Part shown: positions 35,786 through 49,391 of the stretch, one piece after another
Layout: every line of letters begins with the position of its first letter
Numbering within the stretch: position 1 is the first letter of the stretch
Assembly: GCF_000264315.1 (NCBI RefSeq)
Contig: NZ_AJXU01000014.1
Coordinates: 1-64,000 of the forward strand
Reading direction: 5' to 3'
Source: Rhodanobacter fulvus Jip2
GTDB lineage: Bacteria; Pseudomonadota; Gammaproteobacteria; Xanthomonadales; Rhodanobacteraceae
DNA: 64,000 nt
The notes under the pieces: generated by a model
What the model was told of the DNA's origin: nothing
Seen by the model: the letters and a program-made list of their open reading frames with translations, nothing else
The model's database searches: none
Position numbers and translations under genes: made by a program

Positions 35786-36556
35786 ATGGAACATCACGAC
35801 AAGGTCGACCGGCAATTCGGTTCGCGCGCACAGGCCTACCTGGAAAGCGCGGTACACGCACGCGGGCAGGATTTGCAGCACCTGGCGGCACTCGCGGCGA
35901 CGCTTTCGGCCGACGCGCGCATACTGGACATGGGTTGCGGTGCCGGCCACGCCAGTTTTGCGATGGCGCCCCATGTGGGTGAAGTGGTGGCCTACGACCT
36001 CTCGCGCGACATGCTTGCCGTGGTGCGCGACGCGGCGGCGCAGCGCGGGTTGCCCTCGGTGCGCACCGAGCAGGGGCCCGCGGAGCAATTGCCGTTCGAG
36101 GCCGGTGCGTTCGACCTCGTCGTCAGTCGCTACAGCGCCCACCATTGGAGCGATCCGGCCACCGCGCTGGGCGAAGCGGCCAGGGTGCTCAAGCCGGGTG
36201 GACACCTGTGCTTCATCGACGTGGTGGGTCCGCAAGGGCCTCACGCCATGCTGCTGGACACGCATCTGCAGGCGCTGGAGCTTCTGCGCGACACCTCACA
36301 CGTGCGCGACTACAGCCCCGCCGAATGGCACGCGATGTTGCAGCGGGCGGGTTTCGAGTTGACCGCCGAACAGACCTGGCCGCTGGAGATCGAGTTCGCG
36401 AGCTGGGTCGCCCGCATGCGCACGCCGCCGGTACTGGAAGCGGCCATCCGCCATCTGCTGGCGGATGCACCGATGGAAGTGCAGCGTTACTACCGGATCC
36501 GGGCGACGCTCGATTTCACGCTGGAATCGGCGATGTTCACCGCGCGCCTGCCTTAA
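35786..36556 (+). CDS. SAM-dependent methyltransferase (class I, UbiE-like)
   Basis: A 256-residue small-molecule methyltransferase. The SAM-binding motif ILDMGCGAGHASFAMAPHV (about 46-64) is followed by AYDLSRDMLAVV, QGPAEQLPFEAGAFDLVVSRYSAHHWSDP and VLKPGGHLCFIDVVGPQGP. The substrate is not known; members of this group act on quinones, polyketides or toxins. ATG 35786 is preceded by GAGCGCC and has weak support. It lies 127 nt after apaH, probably with its own promoter, and ends in a shared terminator with secA. Confidence 0.85.
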   Translation: MEHHDKVDRQFGSRAQAYLESAVHARGQDLQHLAALAATLSADARILDMGCGAGHASFAMAPHVGEVVAYDLSRDMLAVVRDAAAQRGLPSVRTEQGPAEQLPFEAGAFDLVVSRYSAHHWSDPATALGEAARVLKPGGHLCFIDVVGPQGPHAMLLDTHLQALELLRDTSHVRDYSPAEWHAMLQRAGFELTAEQTWPLEIEFASWVARMRTPPVLEAAIRHLLADAPMEVQRYYRIRATLDFTLESAMFTARLP

Positions 36557-36558
36557 AA

Positions 36559-36587
36559 AAAAAGGCGGCCATGCGGGCCGCCTTTTT
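36559..36587. terminator. Bidirectional terminator between methyltransferase gene and secA
   Basis: AAAAAGGCGGCC and GGCCGCCTTTTT form a 12-bp stem with a 5-nt loop, giving an A-run on one side and a T-run on the other. It lies directly between two convergent genes. Confidence 0.9.
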
Positions 36588-36607
36588 CTTTCAATCAACC
36601 GACATGG

Positions 36608-39313
<2,706 letters not shown>

Positions 39314-39368
39314 CGATCTTCCGGGTAGATAAACGGGATGCCCGCCGACTGGCGCAGGCCAATCGGGC

Positions 39369-39374
39369 ATATTA
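39369..39374 (-). promoter_or_regulatory. Possible -10 of secA
   Basis: TAATAT on the minus strand, 55 nt before the secA start. The -35 region (CTGATC, 17 nt upstream) is poor, so this is tentative. Confidence 0.3.
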
Positions 39375-39508
39375 CTACACACCCCAAGGGCGATCAGGAA
39401 TGTGGTGATTCGGAATGGCGGTCGCGGCGCCGGTATTCAAGGGCGACGCGCCACGGTGACGGCCATCGGCCTCGGCCGAGCCATCACAAGGGGGATAGCG
39501 GGAGCGTT

Positions 39509-40438
39509 TCAGCGATGGCTGCGCACGTAGGTAAGCGGGTTGACCACTCGACCGCCGCGCCACACTTCGAAATGCAGATGCGACCCGGTCGAACGCCCGG
39601 TCGAACCCGCGTCCGAGATCACCTGACCCACGCGCACGCGCTGGCCCGGATGCGCCAGCAAGCTGCTGTTGTGCGCGTAGCGCGTCATGTAGCCGTTGCC
39701 ATGGTCGATCTCTACCACCTTGCCGTAGCCGCGACGCACGCCGGTGAACGTCACCATGCCTGCGGCCACGGCGTGCACGGGCGTGCCCTTGGGCACCGCG
39801 ATATCGATGCCGGTGTGGCGCGCCATATGGCCGTCGAAGGGGTCGGGGCGCGTGCCGAAATACGACGAGATATAGCCCTGGACCGGCATGCCCGTGGGTT
39901 TCAGGCTCGATTCGATGCGCGCGTCCAGCAACAGGCTTTGCAGCGCCGACAACTGCGCCTGCTGGCTGTCGAACTGTCCGGCAAGCTGGTCGATACTGGC
40001 TTCCAGCACCGGCGGCAGCGCATAGCCGGTTTCGCCGGCTTCCTCGATGCCGCCCACCGGGGGCGGCTGGTCAAAGCTGAACTCCCCGTCATCAAGCTTG
40101 CCGACCTGGGCCAGCCGCACGCCCAGCGCATTGAGGCGGGTCGATTGCGCCTGCAGCTGGCCGAGTTTCAGCGCCAGCGCGTCCAGTCCGCGCTCGGCGT
40201 CCTGGCGGACCCCGCTCAATTGCGCATCCTGTTGCTGGATCTGCTGCTGCAGTTCGTGGATGTGGGCCAACGTACGGTCCTGCGGGCTGGCGATGGTCAG
40301 CGCCAGCGCGGCCCCCACGCCAACGCAGCCGAGCAGCACGAATCCCGTGGCCGCATAGAGCTTCCAGCGCAGCCAGCGCCGGGAAAGATCGAGCGTGCGT
40401 GGCAACTTTCGATGACGTGAGACGAGTATGATTTGCAT
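39509..40438 (-). CDS. M23-family peptidoglycan metallopeptidase-like membrane protein
   Basis: A 309-residue protein with a short cytoplasmic N-terminus, one transmembrane helix (about 31-50), a coiled-coil-like region (about 60-110, rich in Gln and Leu), and a LytM/M23 domain (about 175-305). Zinc ligands are intact: His and Asp in HMARHTGIDIAVPKG and the HxH of GSHLHFEVW. It could cut peptide cross-bridges in the cell wall or, like EnvC-type proteins, act in division; being beside the dcw cluster supports a wall role. The start MQIILVSRHRKLPRT is preceded by GGGAAAC. It is divergent from the DUF721 gene with 24 nt between starts. Confidence 0.9.
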   Translation of the reverse strand: MQIILVSRHRKLPRTLDLSRRWLRWKLYAATGFVLLGCVGVGAALALTIASPQDRTLAHIHELQQQIQQQDAQLSGVRQDAERGLDALALKLGQLQAQSTRLNALGVRLAQVGKLDDGEFSFDQPPPVGGIEEAGETGYALPPVLEASIDQLAGQFDSQQAQLSALQSLLLDARIESSLKPTGMPVQGYISSYFGTRPDPFDGHMARHTGIDIAVPKGTPVHAVAAGMVTFTGVRRGYGKVVEIDHGNGYMTRYAHNSSLLAHPGQRVRVGQVISDAGSTGRSTGSHLHFEVWRGGRVVNPLTYVRSHR

Positions 40439-40462
40439 GAGTTTCCCAAGTCGAATCCCGCC

Positions 40463-40945
40463 GTGACGCAGTACGCCAACCCCGCTTCGCGCCGCCATGG
40501 CCACGGCCCGAAAGCCCTGGTCGATTGCGGCTCCTTCGCGGCCCTGGCCCGAAAGGCCGGCGCGCTGGAAGCGCTCGATCGCGCATTGCGTCAGACATTG
40601 CCCTTGCCGTTGCGCGACGAAGTACGTTTCGCCAACCTGCGCTACGGACGCCTTGTCTTCCTGGCAACCTCACCAGCCTGGGCGGCGCGCCTGCGATTGA
40701 TGCAGACGCAGATCCTGGCCGCCGCCGATGCCATTGGCACCAACGCCAGTGCGATTACCGTGAAAGTGGTCCCCCAACCGCCGGCCCCTACCGAGCCGTC
40801 CCGATCAAAACCGCTTTCGCCTGCCGCCGCCGCCCATCTTCGGGCCACCGCAGCATCCATGACAGACCCCGAATTGCAGGGACTGTTCCTTGAATTGGCG
40901 TCCATCGCCGAACCTGCTGATTCCCCTTTTCCCCGGGCAAAGTAG
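40463..40945 (+). CDS. DUF721/DciA-like protein
   Basis: A 160-residue protein with an N-terminal DUF721 domain (ALVDCGSFAALARKAGALEALDRALRQTLPLPLRDEVRFANLRYGRLVFLATSPAWAARLR) and a proline-rich variable C-terminus. DUF721 proteins include DciA, which loads the DnaB helicase in bacteria that lack DnaC; the assignment here is by domain only. The start is probably GTG 40463; an ATG at 40433 would overlap the divergent peptidase gene. It sits where enterobacteria have secM, but it is on the opposite strand to secA. Confidence 0.8.
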   Translation: MTQYANPASRRHGHGPKALVDCGSFAALARKAGALEALDRALRQTLPLPLRDEVRFANLRYGRLVFLATSPAWAARLRLMQTQILAAADAIGTNASAITVKVVPQPPAPTEPSRSKPLSPAAAAHLRATAASMTDPELQGLFLELASIAEPADSPFPRAK

Positions 40946-40988
40946 CCACGAGTCGCCAAATGCGTCCTCGTCGGCTTGTGCGCCAGGA

Positions 40989-41027
40989 ACCCCCCGTTGG
41001 CCGCCTGCGATCGCGGCCGAGGGGTTT
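40989..41027 (+). terminator. Terminator of the DUF721 gene
   Basis: AACCCC...GGCCGC pairs with GCGGCC...GGGGTT as a two-part stem with a small bulge, followed by TTTTAT. Confidence 0.65.
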
Positions 41028-41112
41028 TATAGCACGCGTTTGCGCCGCCAAGCACCTCGTCGATCACGAAAGTGTGAACTGACCCGGCCGACGAGCGGGC
41101 GCGGCGCATGCG

Positions 41113-41146
41113 AAAACGGCCCTGTCAGGGGGCTGACAGGGCCGTT
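41113..41146 (-). terminator. Terminator of lpxC
   Basis: A perfect 14-bp stem, AACGGCCCTGTCAG with its complement, and a 4-nt loop. On the minus strand it ends in TTTT, 32 nt past the lpxC stop. Confidence 0.85.
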
Positions 41147-41177
41147 GGGGTGTTTCCGGGTTAGCCGGGTGGTGGCG

Positions 41178-42092
41178 TCAGATCGCCTGGGCCGGATGCG
41201 CGTAGGAGATCGGCGAGGTGGCCGGATCGTCCTGATAGCTGACTTCTTCCCACGCCGAGGCGTCGGCGATCAGCGTGCGCAGCAGCTTGTTGTTGAGTTC
41301 GTGGCCGGATTTGTGCGCGTCGTAGGCGCCGATCAGGCTGTGACCCAGCAGATACAGGTCACCGATGGCATCGAGGATCTTGTGCTTCACGAACTCGTCC
41401 TCGTAGCGCAGGCCGTCCTCGTTCAGCACCCGGTAGTCATCCAGCACCACCGCGTTGTCCATCGAGGCGCCAAGCGCCAGGTTGTGTTCGCGCAACATCT
41501 CGATATCACGCATGAAACCGAAGGTGCGGGCGCGACTGACTTCCTTCACGAACGAGGTCGTGGAGAAGTCGATCTCGGCGCGCGAGGTGCGCTTGCTGAT
41601 GATCGGATGGTTGAAGTCGATCGAGAAGCCCACCTTGAAACCGTCAAACGGCGTGAAGCTGGCCCATTTGTCGCCTTCCTGCACCTTGATCGGCTTCTTG
41701 ATCCGGATGAAGCGCTTGGCGACGTTCTGCTCTTCGATGCCTGCCGATTGCAGCAGGAACACGAACGGACCGGCGCTGCCATCCATCACCGGCACTTCCG
41801 GTGCGGAAAGGTCGACATAGGCATTGTCGATGCCCAGCCCGGCCATGGCCGAGAGCAGGTGTTCCACCGTGGAAACACGCACGTCGCCCTTGGCCAGCGT
41901 GGTGGACCGGCGCGTGTCACCGACATTGTCGGGTCGCGCGTGGATTTCCACCGGGGGTTCGAGGTCGGTACGACGGAACACGATGCCCGTATTCGGCGCA
42001 GCCGGGCGCAGGGTCATGTAGACCTTGTCGCCAGTATGCAAACCCACGCCGGTGGCCCGGATGATGTTCTTGAGCGTACGCTGCTTGATCAT
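41178..42092 (-). CDS. lpxC: UDP-3-O-acyl-N-acetylglucosamine deacetylase
   Basis: First committed step of lipid A synthesis; zinc enzyme of the cytosol. The 304-residue protein has [15 protein letters not shown], the zinc-ligand segment [18 protein letters not shown] (His79 region), [15 protein letters not shown] and the third ligand region HKSGHELNN. It lacks extra domains. It is separated from ftsZ by 407 nt, which suggests its own promoter, and ends at the 41113-41146 hairpin. In enterobacteria LpxC is controlled by FtsH degradation; whether this applies here is not visible. Confidence 0.97.
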   Translation of the reverse strand: MIKQRTLKNIIRATGVGLHTGDKVYMTLRPAAPNTGIVFRRTDLEPPVEIHARPDNVGDTRRSTTLAKGDVRVSTVEHLLSAMAGLGIDNAYVDLSAPEVPVMDGSAGPFVFLLQSAGIEEQNVAKRFIRIKKPIKVQEGDKWASFTPFDGFKVGFSIDFNHPIISKRTSRAEIDFSTTSFVKEVSRARTFGFMRDIEMLREHNLALGASMDNAVVLDDYRVLNEDGLRYEDEFVKHKILDAIGDLYLLGHSLIGAYDAHKSGHELNNKLLRTLIADASAWEEVSYQDDPATSPISYAHPAQAI

Positions 42093-42499
42093 TTTTGTTG
42101 GTACCTGTGTAGGTAGCAGCCAATCAGGGAGCGGATGCTAACACAGATTTAACCTGTGATAAAAGCAAACCGAACCGTACAGTCTGATTAAGCCTTCATG
42201 ATTCCTTCATCCCTGCGGAAAGCGATCCGCGAAGCCGTCGTTCGGTAGTGGCGACGAAGCCGTTCGCAGCGACATGCCGCCGGAGCAAATGACATGTGGC
42301 GACGTATACGCCTGATCGCACATGCTCCGACACCATCCGCCTGTCGCAGTGAACCCACGCCGACTTTGGCCGCACGACGATCAGTCAGCGCGGCAACAAC
42401 GCAACGACGCAACGCTGCAGCGCCGGATGCGGACAGCCGGCGCCAGGCAATGCTGAGATGGACAAGCTGTGCGTAGATTTGTTCAGTCTATGTGATACC
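42093..42499. promoter_or_regulatory. Long lpxC leader/intergenic region
   Basis: These 407 nt between ftsZ and lpxC hold no gene that I can support. The lpxC-proximal half is AT-rich and contains a CACAG-N7-CTGTG dyad (42142-42158) and AT-rich stretches that could be a promoter, but no convincing -35/-10 pair. The ftsZ-proximal part has a 7-bp GCGCCGG/CCGGCGC hairpin (42420-42443) without a T-run. Confidence 0.5.
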
Positions 42500-43687
<1,188 letters not shown>

Positions 43688-43794
43688 TTCCCGTTCTCCG
43701 TAGAGTTGTTGTCGTTGTAACCGTGAGTACGGCTCCTGCCGTCTCGCGGTGGGTGGGTGAATCCGTCACCCGCGGTGGCGCGTCCCGCGCCCCC

Positions 43795-45027
43795 TCAGAA
43801 ATTCCTGGTGAACCAGTTGCGCCATTTGCCGACCAGGCCGCCCACGCTGCCGCCCATCGGGTGACTGACGCGGGCCCCGCCGGCGCGCGAGCCGTGCAGC
43901 AGCAGGCCCACGCCGGTGGCGTGCAGCGGGCTGGAGACGACTTCGCCCAGGCCGCTGATTTCCTGCGGCACGCCGATGCGCACCATCATGTGGAAGATCT
44001 CCTCGGCCAGTTCCAGCGCGCCTTCCATCTTCGAGGCGCCGCCGGTCAGCACCACGCCGGCGGCCACCAGGTTCTCGTAGCCGGAGCGGCGCAGCTGGTC
44101 CTGCACCATCTCGAAGATTTCCTCGTAGCGGGCCTGCACGCTCTGCGCCAGGGATTGCCGCGCCAGCCGGCGCGGCGGACGGTCGCCCACGCTGGGCACC
44201 TGGATGGTTTCGTCGGCGTGCGCCAGGCCGGCCAGCGCGCAGGCGTACTTGATCTTGATTTCCTCGGCGTGCGCGGTCGGCGTGTGCACGCCCTGGGCGA
44301 TGTCGCCGGTGACGTTGTCGCCGCCCACCGGCAATGAGGCGGTGAAGCGGATCGAGCCGTGGGTGTAGATGGCGATGTCGGTGGTACCCGCGCCGATATC
44401 GACCAGGCACACGCCCAACTCGCGCTCGTCGTCGGTGAGCACGGATTTGGCGCTGGCCAGCGCCGAGGGCACCAGCTCGTCCACCGACAGCCCGCAGCGC
44501 TGGATGCACTTGGTGATGTTCTGCACCGCGGCGGCCGCGCCGGTGACCAGGTGCACGTTCGCCTCCAGCCGCACGCCGCTCATGCCCACCGGCGAGCGGA
44601 TGCCGTCCTGGCCGTCGATGCGGTATTCCTGCGACTCCTTGTAGAGCACCTTGCGGTCGGCGGGGATCGCCACCGCACTGGCCGCTTCCAGCACCTGCTC
44701 CAGGTCGCCCACGGTCACCTCGCGGTCGCGGATGGCCGCGTTGCCGTGCGAGTTGCGGGTTTCCAGGTGGCTGCCGGAGATGGAGGCGTAGACCGAGCGG
44801 ATATCGCAGCCGGCCATCAGCTCGGCCTCCTCCACCGCGCGCTGGATCGAGTGCACGGTGGATTCGATGTCGACCACCGACCCGCGCTTCATGCCGCGCG
44901 ACACGTGGGTGCCGATGCCGATCACGGTGATCGGCTCGCCGATTTCGTATTCGCCGACGATCGCCACCACTTTCGAGGTGCCGATATCGAGCCCGACGAC
45001 GAGTTGCTTGTCGTTGCGTGGTTTCAT
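43795..45027 (-). CDS. ftsA: Cell division protein FtsA
   Basis: Actin-like protein that anchors FtsZ to the membrane. The 410-residue sequence has VGLDIGTSKVVAIVGE (phosphate 1), VCLVDIGAGTTDIAIYTHGSI (phosphate 2), VVLTGGASKMEGALELAEEI (adenosine), and the C-terminal amphipathic membrane helix VGKWRNWFTRNF. Its ATG overlaps the ftsQ stop by 4 nt. Confidence 0.97.
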   Translation of the reverse strand: MKPRNDKQLVVGLDIGTSKVVAIVGEYEIGEPITVIGIGTHVSRGMKRGSVVDIESTVHSIQRAVEEAELMAGCDIRSVYASISGSHLETRNSHGNAAIRDREVTVGDLEQVLEAASAVAIPADRKVLYKESQEYRIDGQDGIRSPVGMSGVRLEANVHLVTGAAAAVQNITKCIQRCGLSVDELVPSALASAKSVLTDDERELGVCLVDIGAGTTDIAIYTHGSIRFTASLPVGGDNVTGDIAQGVHTPTAHAEEIKIKYACALAGLAHADETIQVPSVGDRPPRRLARQSLAQSVQARYEEIFEMVQDQLRRSGYENLVAAGVVLTGGASKMEGALELAEEIFHMMVRIGVPQEISGLGEVVSSPLHATGVGLLLHGSRAGGARVSHPMGGSVGGLVGKWRNWFTRNF

Positions 45028-45773
45028 GAGGAAATGTTCATGGTGGGGGGCGAACCTCCAGCGTTGGCGGGGGCCGCTTGCGGCCAGCGCACGGCGAATC
45101 CATTGGTGTAACGAAGATCGGCGTAGGCAAACGGCTCGGTATGGCCGGCCATCAGTTGCGGGTAGACATCGAGGAAACGGCGCAAGCGGCGGCCAGCCTG
45201 TTCGCGGTCGCCGATCACGATGCGCGCGCCGGCGGCGGTGCTTACGCTCCAGCTGCCGCGCTCGCTCAACGCCACGCCGTTGATGCGCAGCCCGCTGCCG
45301 GCGAAGGCTTTCTGGGTTTGCGCGTAGAAGCTGACCACTTCGGCCAGCCGATCGTCCGGGCCTTGCAGATGCGGCAACGCGACGAGGTCACCCGCACCGG
45401 GCGCATCGAACACCAGGCCCTGGCGGCTGATCAGCCGCTTGTCGTTCCAGCGCGCGAACGGCTGGCGCTCGTAGATGCGCAGCGACAAGGTATCGGGCCA
45501 GCGCTTGCGCGCTTCCACCGACTCCACCCACGGCAGCGCGGCGACGGCCTTCTGCACGTTGTCCAGGTTCAGCGCGAAAAACCCGCGGCCGATGCCAGGC
45601 AATACCGCGGCGCGCACTTCCGCCGGCGTCACGTGCTTGAACTCCGCCTGCACGGTCAAATGGTTCACCGGCCACCGCGCGGCCGCAAACCAGCCGCGCA
45701 ACACGCCCACGATGGGCAGCGCCACCAGGGCGATGGCCAGGCACCAGGCGATCAGGCGGACGGAGCTTTTCAC
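45024..45773 (-). CDS. ftsQ: Cell division protein FtsQ
   Basis: Bitopic divisome protein linking early and late division proteins. The 249-residue protein has a short N-terminus, one transmembrane helix (about 8-28), the POTRA domain (about 35-105; [19 protein letters not shown]) and the beta domain (about 108-240; [25 protein letters not shown]). The start is GTG 45773, overlapping the ddlB stop by 4 nt; the frame is open far upstream only because it runs through ddlB in another frame. Confidence 0.93.
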   Translation of the reverse strand: MKSSVRLIAWCLAIALVALPIVGVLRGWFAAARWPVNHLTVQAEFKHVTPAEVRAAVLPGIGRGFFALNLDNVQKAVAALPWVESVEARKRWPDTLSLRIYERQPFARWNDKRLISRQGLVFDAPGAGDLVALPHLQGPDDRLAEVVSFYAQTQKAFAGSGLRINGVALSERGSWSVSTAAGARIVIGDREQAGRRLRRFLDVYPQLMAGHTEPFAYADLRYTNGFAVRWPQAAPANAGGSPPTMNISS

Positions 45774-46786
45774 TGGGCGCCTCCGTTGGAGTCGCGGGAT
45801 TTGGGATTCGGGATTCGGGATTCGGAAGAGCCGGCGGCGTGGGGTCCGAAGCTCGTTTCCAGCACGCGCCAGCACAATTCCTGGTAATCGATACCGGCGG
45901 CGGCGGCGGCTTTGGGTACCAGCGAGTGGGAGGTCATGCCGGGGGCGGTGTTCACTTCCAGCAGCCAGTTGCGGCCCTGGCGATCGCGCATCACGTCGAC
46001 GCGGCCCCAGCCGTTGCAGCCCAGCGCATCGAAGGCCTGCAACGCCAGCGCGCGCAGCGACGCTTCGGCCTCGCCTTCCAGGCCCGGGCACAGGTACTGG
46101 GTGTCTTCGGCCACGTACTTGGCGTTGAAATCGTAGAACTGCGCCTTCGGCACGATGTGGATGCTGGGCAGCACGTCGCGACCCAGGATGCTGACGGTCA
46201 GCTCGGCGCCTTCGATCAGTGTTTCCATCAACAGATCGCCGGGATACTGCGTCGCCAACTGCACCGCCTGATCCAGCTGCGAGGCATCGAACACGCGGCT
46301 CACGCCCACGCTGGAACCCTCGCAGGCCGGCTTCACGATCAGCGGAAAGCCGATCGCCTGCGCCGCGGCCTGCACGTCGGCGCCGCGCGGCAGCGGCATG
46401 AACGCCGGCGTGGGCAGGCCCTGCGACTGCCACACCCGCTTCGAGCGTGTCTTGTCCATCGACAACGCGGAACCCAGCACGCCCGAGCCGGTGTACGGCA
46501 CGTTCGAGGCTTCCAGTGCGCCCTGCAGCACGCCGTCCTCACCGCCGCCGTGCTGGCCGTGCAGGATGTTGAACACGCGGGCGAACCGGCCGACCCGCAG
46601 CGCGTCCAGCAAGGCGGGAATGCCGTCGACGGCATGCGCATCGACGCCGCGCGCCTGCAGCGCAGCCAGTACGTTGCGGCCGGAATCCAGCGACACGCTG
46701 CGCTCGGTGGAGCTGCCGCCCATCACCACGGCCACGCGGCCGAAGTCGGCGGGGTTGTCGATGCGATGGCGTTGCGTGGCGCTCAT
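45770..46786 (-). CDS. ddlB: D-alanine-D-alanine ligase
   Basis: ATP-grasp enzyme giving the D-Ala-D-Ala dipeptide for MurF. The 338-residue protein has [19 protein letters not shown], the ATP-binding [19 protein letters not shown] and [20 protein letters not shown]. The normal end (VLETSF) is followed by about 20 residues, of which [13 protein letters not shown] is encoded by a GGGATTN heptamer array (45796-45825). Start and stop overlap murC and ftsQ by 4 nt each. Confidence 0.96.
   Translation of the reverse strand: MSATQRHRIDNPADFGRVAVVMGGSSTERSVSLDSGRNVLAALQARGVDAHAVDGIPALLDALRVGRFARVFNILHGQHGGGEDGVLQGALEASNVPYTGSGVLGSALSMDKTRSKRVWQSQGLPTPAFMPLPRGADVQAAAQAIGFPLIVKPACEGSSVGVSRVFDASQLDQAVQLATQYPGDLLMETLIEGAELTVSILGRDVLPSIHIVPKAQFYDFNAKYVAEDTQYLCPGLEGEAEASLRALALQAFDALGCNGWGRVDVMRDRQGRNWLLEVNTAPGMTSHSLVPKAAAAAGIDYQELCWRVLETSFGPHAAGSSESRIPNPKSRDSNGGAQ
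45796..45825. repeat. GGGATTN heptamer array inside ddlB
   Basis: Four head-to-tail units, GGGATTT then three GGGATTC, and a final GG. It lies in frame within the last codons of ddlB. No opposite arm is seen nearby. Confidence 0.9.
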
Positions 46787-48222
46787 TTGCGTGTCCTCAG
46801 CTCACCGGCCCGCCCCAGCTCGACCGCCACCGCGCCGATATCGCCGGCGCCCATAAGCAGCAGCAGGTCGCCATCGCGCAGCAGCGCCGGCAAGGTGTCG
46901 GCGAACTCGCGCGGGTGATCGACCAGCACTGGATCGACCTTTCCGCGCGCACGTACCGCACGCGCCAGCGCACGGCCATCCGCACCGGCGATCGGTGCTT
47001 CGCCGGCGGCGTAGACATCGGTCAGCACCAGCACGTCGACCTCGGCCAGCACGTTGGCGAAATCGTCCAGCAGGTCGCGCGTACGGCTGTAGCGATGCGG
47101 CTGGAAACCCACCACCAGCCGCCGCTCGGGCCAGCCGCCGCGCACCGCGGCGAACACCGCCGCCAGTTCGCTGGGGTGATGGCCGTAATCGTCCACCAGC
47201 AGGACCGAACCCTGATCGAGCGCGATCTCGCCACGCCGATGGAAGCGCCGGCCCACACCCTGGAACTTGCTCAGCGCGTGCGCGATGGCTTCCGCCTCGA
47301 CCCCCAACTGCCAGCCGATCGCCGCCGCCGCCAACGCGTTCAGCACGTTGTGGCGCCCGGGCAGGTTCAGCATCACCGGCAAGGCTTCGTCGCGACCCGG
47401 CAGGTGCAGGTTGAAATGCATCTCGAAGCCACTCTGGCGCAGCGCGCTGGCGCGCACGTCGGCGTCCTGCGATTCGATGCCGTAGGTCATCACCCGGCGG
47501 GTGGTGCGGCCGGCCAGCTCGCGCACTTCGGCGTCGTCCACGCACAGCACGGCCAACCCGTAGAACGGCAGCCGATGCAGAAAATCGGCAAACGCCTTCT
47601 TCACCAGGGCGAAATCGCCGCCGTAGTTTTCCAGGTGGTCGGCGTCGATATTGGTGACCGCCGCGATGATCGGCGACAGCAGCAGGAACGAGCCATCGGA
47701 CTCGTCGGCCTCGGCCACCAGGTACTGGCCAGTGCCCAGCCGCGCGTTGGCGCCGGCCGCGTTCAACTGGCCGCCGATCACGAAGGTGGGATCGTAGCCG
47801 GCCTCGGCCAGCACGCTGGCGGTGAGGCTGGTGGTGGTGGTCTTGCCGTGGGTGCCGGCGATGGCCACGCCACGGCGGAAACGCATCAGCTCGCCCAGCA
47901 TTTCCGCGCGCGGCACCAGCGGGATGCGCGCCTCGCGGGCGGCCAGCAATTCGGGGTTGTCCTGCGGGATCGCGCTGGAAGTGACCACCACGTCGGCGTC
48001 ACCGAGGTTGCTCGCCGCATGACCGATGTGCACCGTGATGCCCATGCCTTGCAGCCGCAGCGCGGTAGGCGACGGGTTGCGATCGGAGCCGGACACGGCG
48101 TAGCCCAGGTTGTGCAGCACCTCGGCAATGCCGCTCATGCCCACACCACCGATGCCGATGAAGTGCACCCGGCGGAAGGTGCTCATCAAATCCTCGTTGG
48201 CGGAGAGCCGGCGCGGGGTCAT
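46783..48222 (-). CDS. murC: UDP-N-acetylmuramate-L-alanine ligase
   Basis: Adds the first amino acid of the peptidoglycan stem peptide. The 479-residue protein has [23 protein letters not shown] (UDP binding), the ATP loop [12 protein letters not shown] (122-133), EADESDGSF and DDYGHHPSE. The start ATG 48222 gives a 4-nt overlap with the murG stop and an N-terminus [21 protein letters not shown]; the internal ATG 48186 (MSTFRRVHF) is nearer to the usual start and is possible. Confidence 0.96.
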   Translation of the reverse strand: MTPRRLSANEDLMSTFRRVHFIGIGGVGMSGIAEVLHNLGYAVSGSDRNPSPTALRLQGMGITVHIGHAASNLGDADVVVTSSAIPQDNPELLAAREARIPLVPRAEMLGELMRFRRGVAIAGTHGKTTTTSLTASVLAEAGYDPTFVIGGQLNAAGANARLGTGQYLVAEADESDGSFLLLSPIIAAVTNIDADHLENYGGDFALVKKAFADFLHRLPFYGLAVLCVDDAEVRELAGRTTRRVMTYGIESQDADVRASALRQSGFEMHFNLHLPGRDEALPVMLNLPGRHNVLNALAAAAIGWQLGVEAEAIAHALSKFQGVGRRFHRRGEIALDQGSVLLVDDYGHHPSELAAVFAAVRGGWPERRLVVGFQPHRYSRTRDLLDDFANVLAEVDVLVLTDVYAAGEAPIAGADGRALARAVRARGKVDPVLVDHPREFADTLPALLRDGDLLLLMGAGDIGAVAVELGRAGELRTRK

Positions 48223-49391
48223 GCCGCCACCTCCAGGCAGGCGCGGGCGATGGCCGCGGCCGCGTCGGGTTTGGCCAGCGTGCGGGCGGATTCGGCCATC
48301 GCCAGCAAGCGGCTGCGGTCGCCAAGTAGCGCAGCGAGCTGCTGCGCCAGAAGTTCTACGTTCAAGCTGTTCCCTTTCAGATCGGATTCCGGCAGCAACA
48401 CGGCGGCGCCGGCCTGCACCAGTACGTCGGCATTGCGGGTCTGGTGGTCGTCCACCGCGTGCGGAAACGGCACCAGCACCGAACCCAGCCCGGCCGCCGA
48501 CAGTTCGGCCAGAGTCAGCGCGCCGGCGCGGCAAACCGCCAGATCGGCCCAGGCGTAACTGGCCGCCATGTCTTCGATGAATGGCACCACCTGCGCGCGG
48601 ATGCCGGCCTCGGCATAGGCCGCATTGGTCTCGTCGATGCCGCGCGCGCCACATTGGTGCAGCACGTCGGGCCGCTGCGACGGGTCGAGTCGGGCCAGCG
48701 CCTGCGGCAGCGCCAGGTTCAATGCCCGCGCGCCCAGGCTGCCGCCCAGCACCAGCAACCGCGGCGCATCCCGGTGCTGCGCCATGCGCGCGGCGGGCGG
48801 CGGCAGTTGGGCGATCGCCTGGCGCACCGGGTTGCCCACCCATTCGGCCTGCGGCAGCGCATCGGCAAAACCGGTCAGCACGCGGCGAGCCATGCTGGCC
48901 AGTTTGCGATTGGTGAAGCCGGCCACGCGGTTCTGTTCGTGCACCAGCAACGGCCGCCGCAACAGCCACGCCGCCAAACCTCCGGGACCGGCCACGTAGC
49001 CGCCCATCGACAACACGCTGCGCGGCTGGATCCGCCGCAGCAACGCCAGCGAAGCGAACAAGGCCTGCAGCAGCATCGCCGGCGCCAGCAGGCGGGCCTT
49101 CCAGCCCTTGCCGCGCAGCCCGCGTACCGCCACCGTGTGCAGCGGGATGTTGTGGGCAGGAACCACACGGGTTTCCATACCGCCGGCTGCCCCCAGCCAC
49201 ATCACCGGCACGCCCTGCCCACGCAGCGTTTCCGCCACGGCCAGGCCCGGAAAAATGTGGCCGCCGGTGCCGCCGGCCATGATCAGCACGGGACGGGAAT
49301 CGGGAATGGGGAATGGGGAATCGGTAAAAGCCGGGCGCGGCGCGTCTTGGCCATTCCCGATTCCCGATTGCCGATTCCCGTAGATACTCAT
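48219..49391 (-). CDS. murG: UDP-GlcNAc:lipid I transferase MurG with repeat-encoded N-terminal insert
   Basis: Adds GlcNAc to lipid I, forming lipid II on the inner membrane face. The core is complete: [54 protein letters not shown] and [32 protein letters not shown]. The start ATG 49391 overlaps the ftsW stop by 4 nt, as elsewhere in this cluster. Between MSIYG and the conserved core lie about 30 residues ([14 protein letters not shown]...[10 protein letters not shown]) encoded entirely by a GGGAATN inverted-repeat element (49294-49380). An internal ATG at MAGGTGG is not a plausible start because it removes part of the first strand. Total 390 residues. Confidence 0.95.
   Translation of the reverse strand: MSIYGNRQSGIGNGQDAPRPAFTDSPFPIPDSRPVLIMAGGTGGHIFPGLAVAETLRGQGVPVMWLGAAGGMETRVVPAHNIPLHTVAVRGLRGKGWKARLLAPAMLLQALFASLALLRRIQPRSVLSMGGYVAGPGGLAAWLLRRPLLVHEQNRVAGFTNRKLASMARRVLTGFADALPQAEWVGNPVRQAIAQLPPPAARMAQHRDAPRLLVLGGSLGARALNLALPQALARLDPSQRPDVLHQCGARGIDETNAAYAEAGIRAQVVPFIEDMAASYAWADLAVCRAGALTLAELSAAGLGSVLVPFPHAVDDHQTRNADVLVQAGAAVLLPESDLKGNSLNVELLAQQLAALLGDRSRLLAMAESARTLAKPDAAAAIARACLEVAA
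49294..49380. repeat. Paired GGGAATN heptamer arrays (inverted) inside murG
   Basis: Left arm 49294-49324 has four GGGAAT units; right arm 49353-49380 has the complementary ATTCCCG pattern; the spacer is 28 nt. The arms can pair into a long hairpin, and each has four G-tracts on one strand. The whole element is in frame at the 5' end of murG. Confidence 0.9.

Noticed and set aside
45774-46433. Extension of ftsQ to 469 residues
   Set aside because: It overlaps ddlB in a different frame; the GTG at 45773 gives the 4-nt overlap seen throughout the cluster and the normal FtsQ length.
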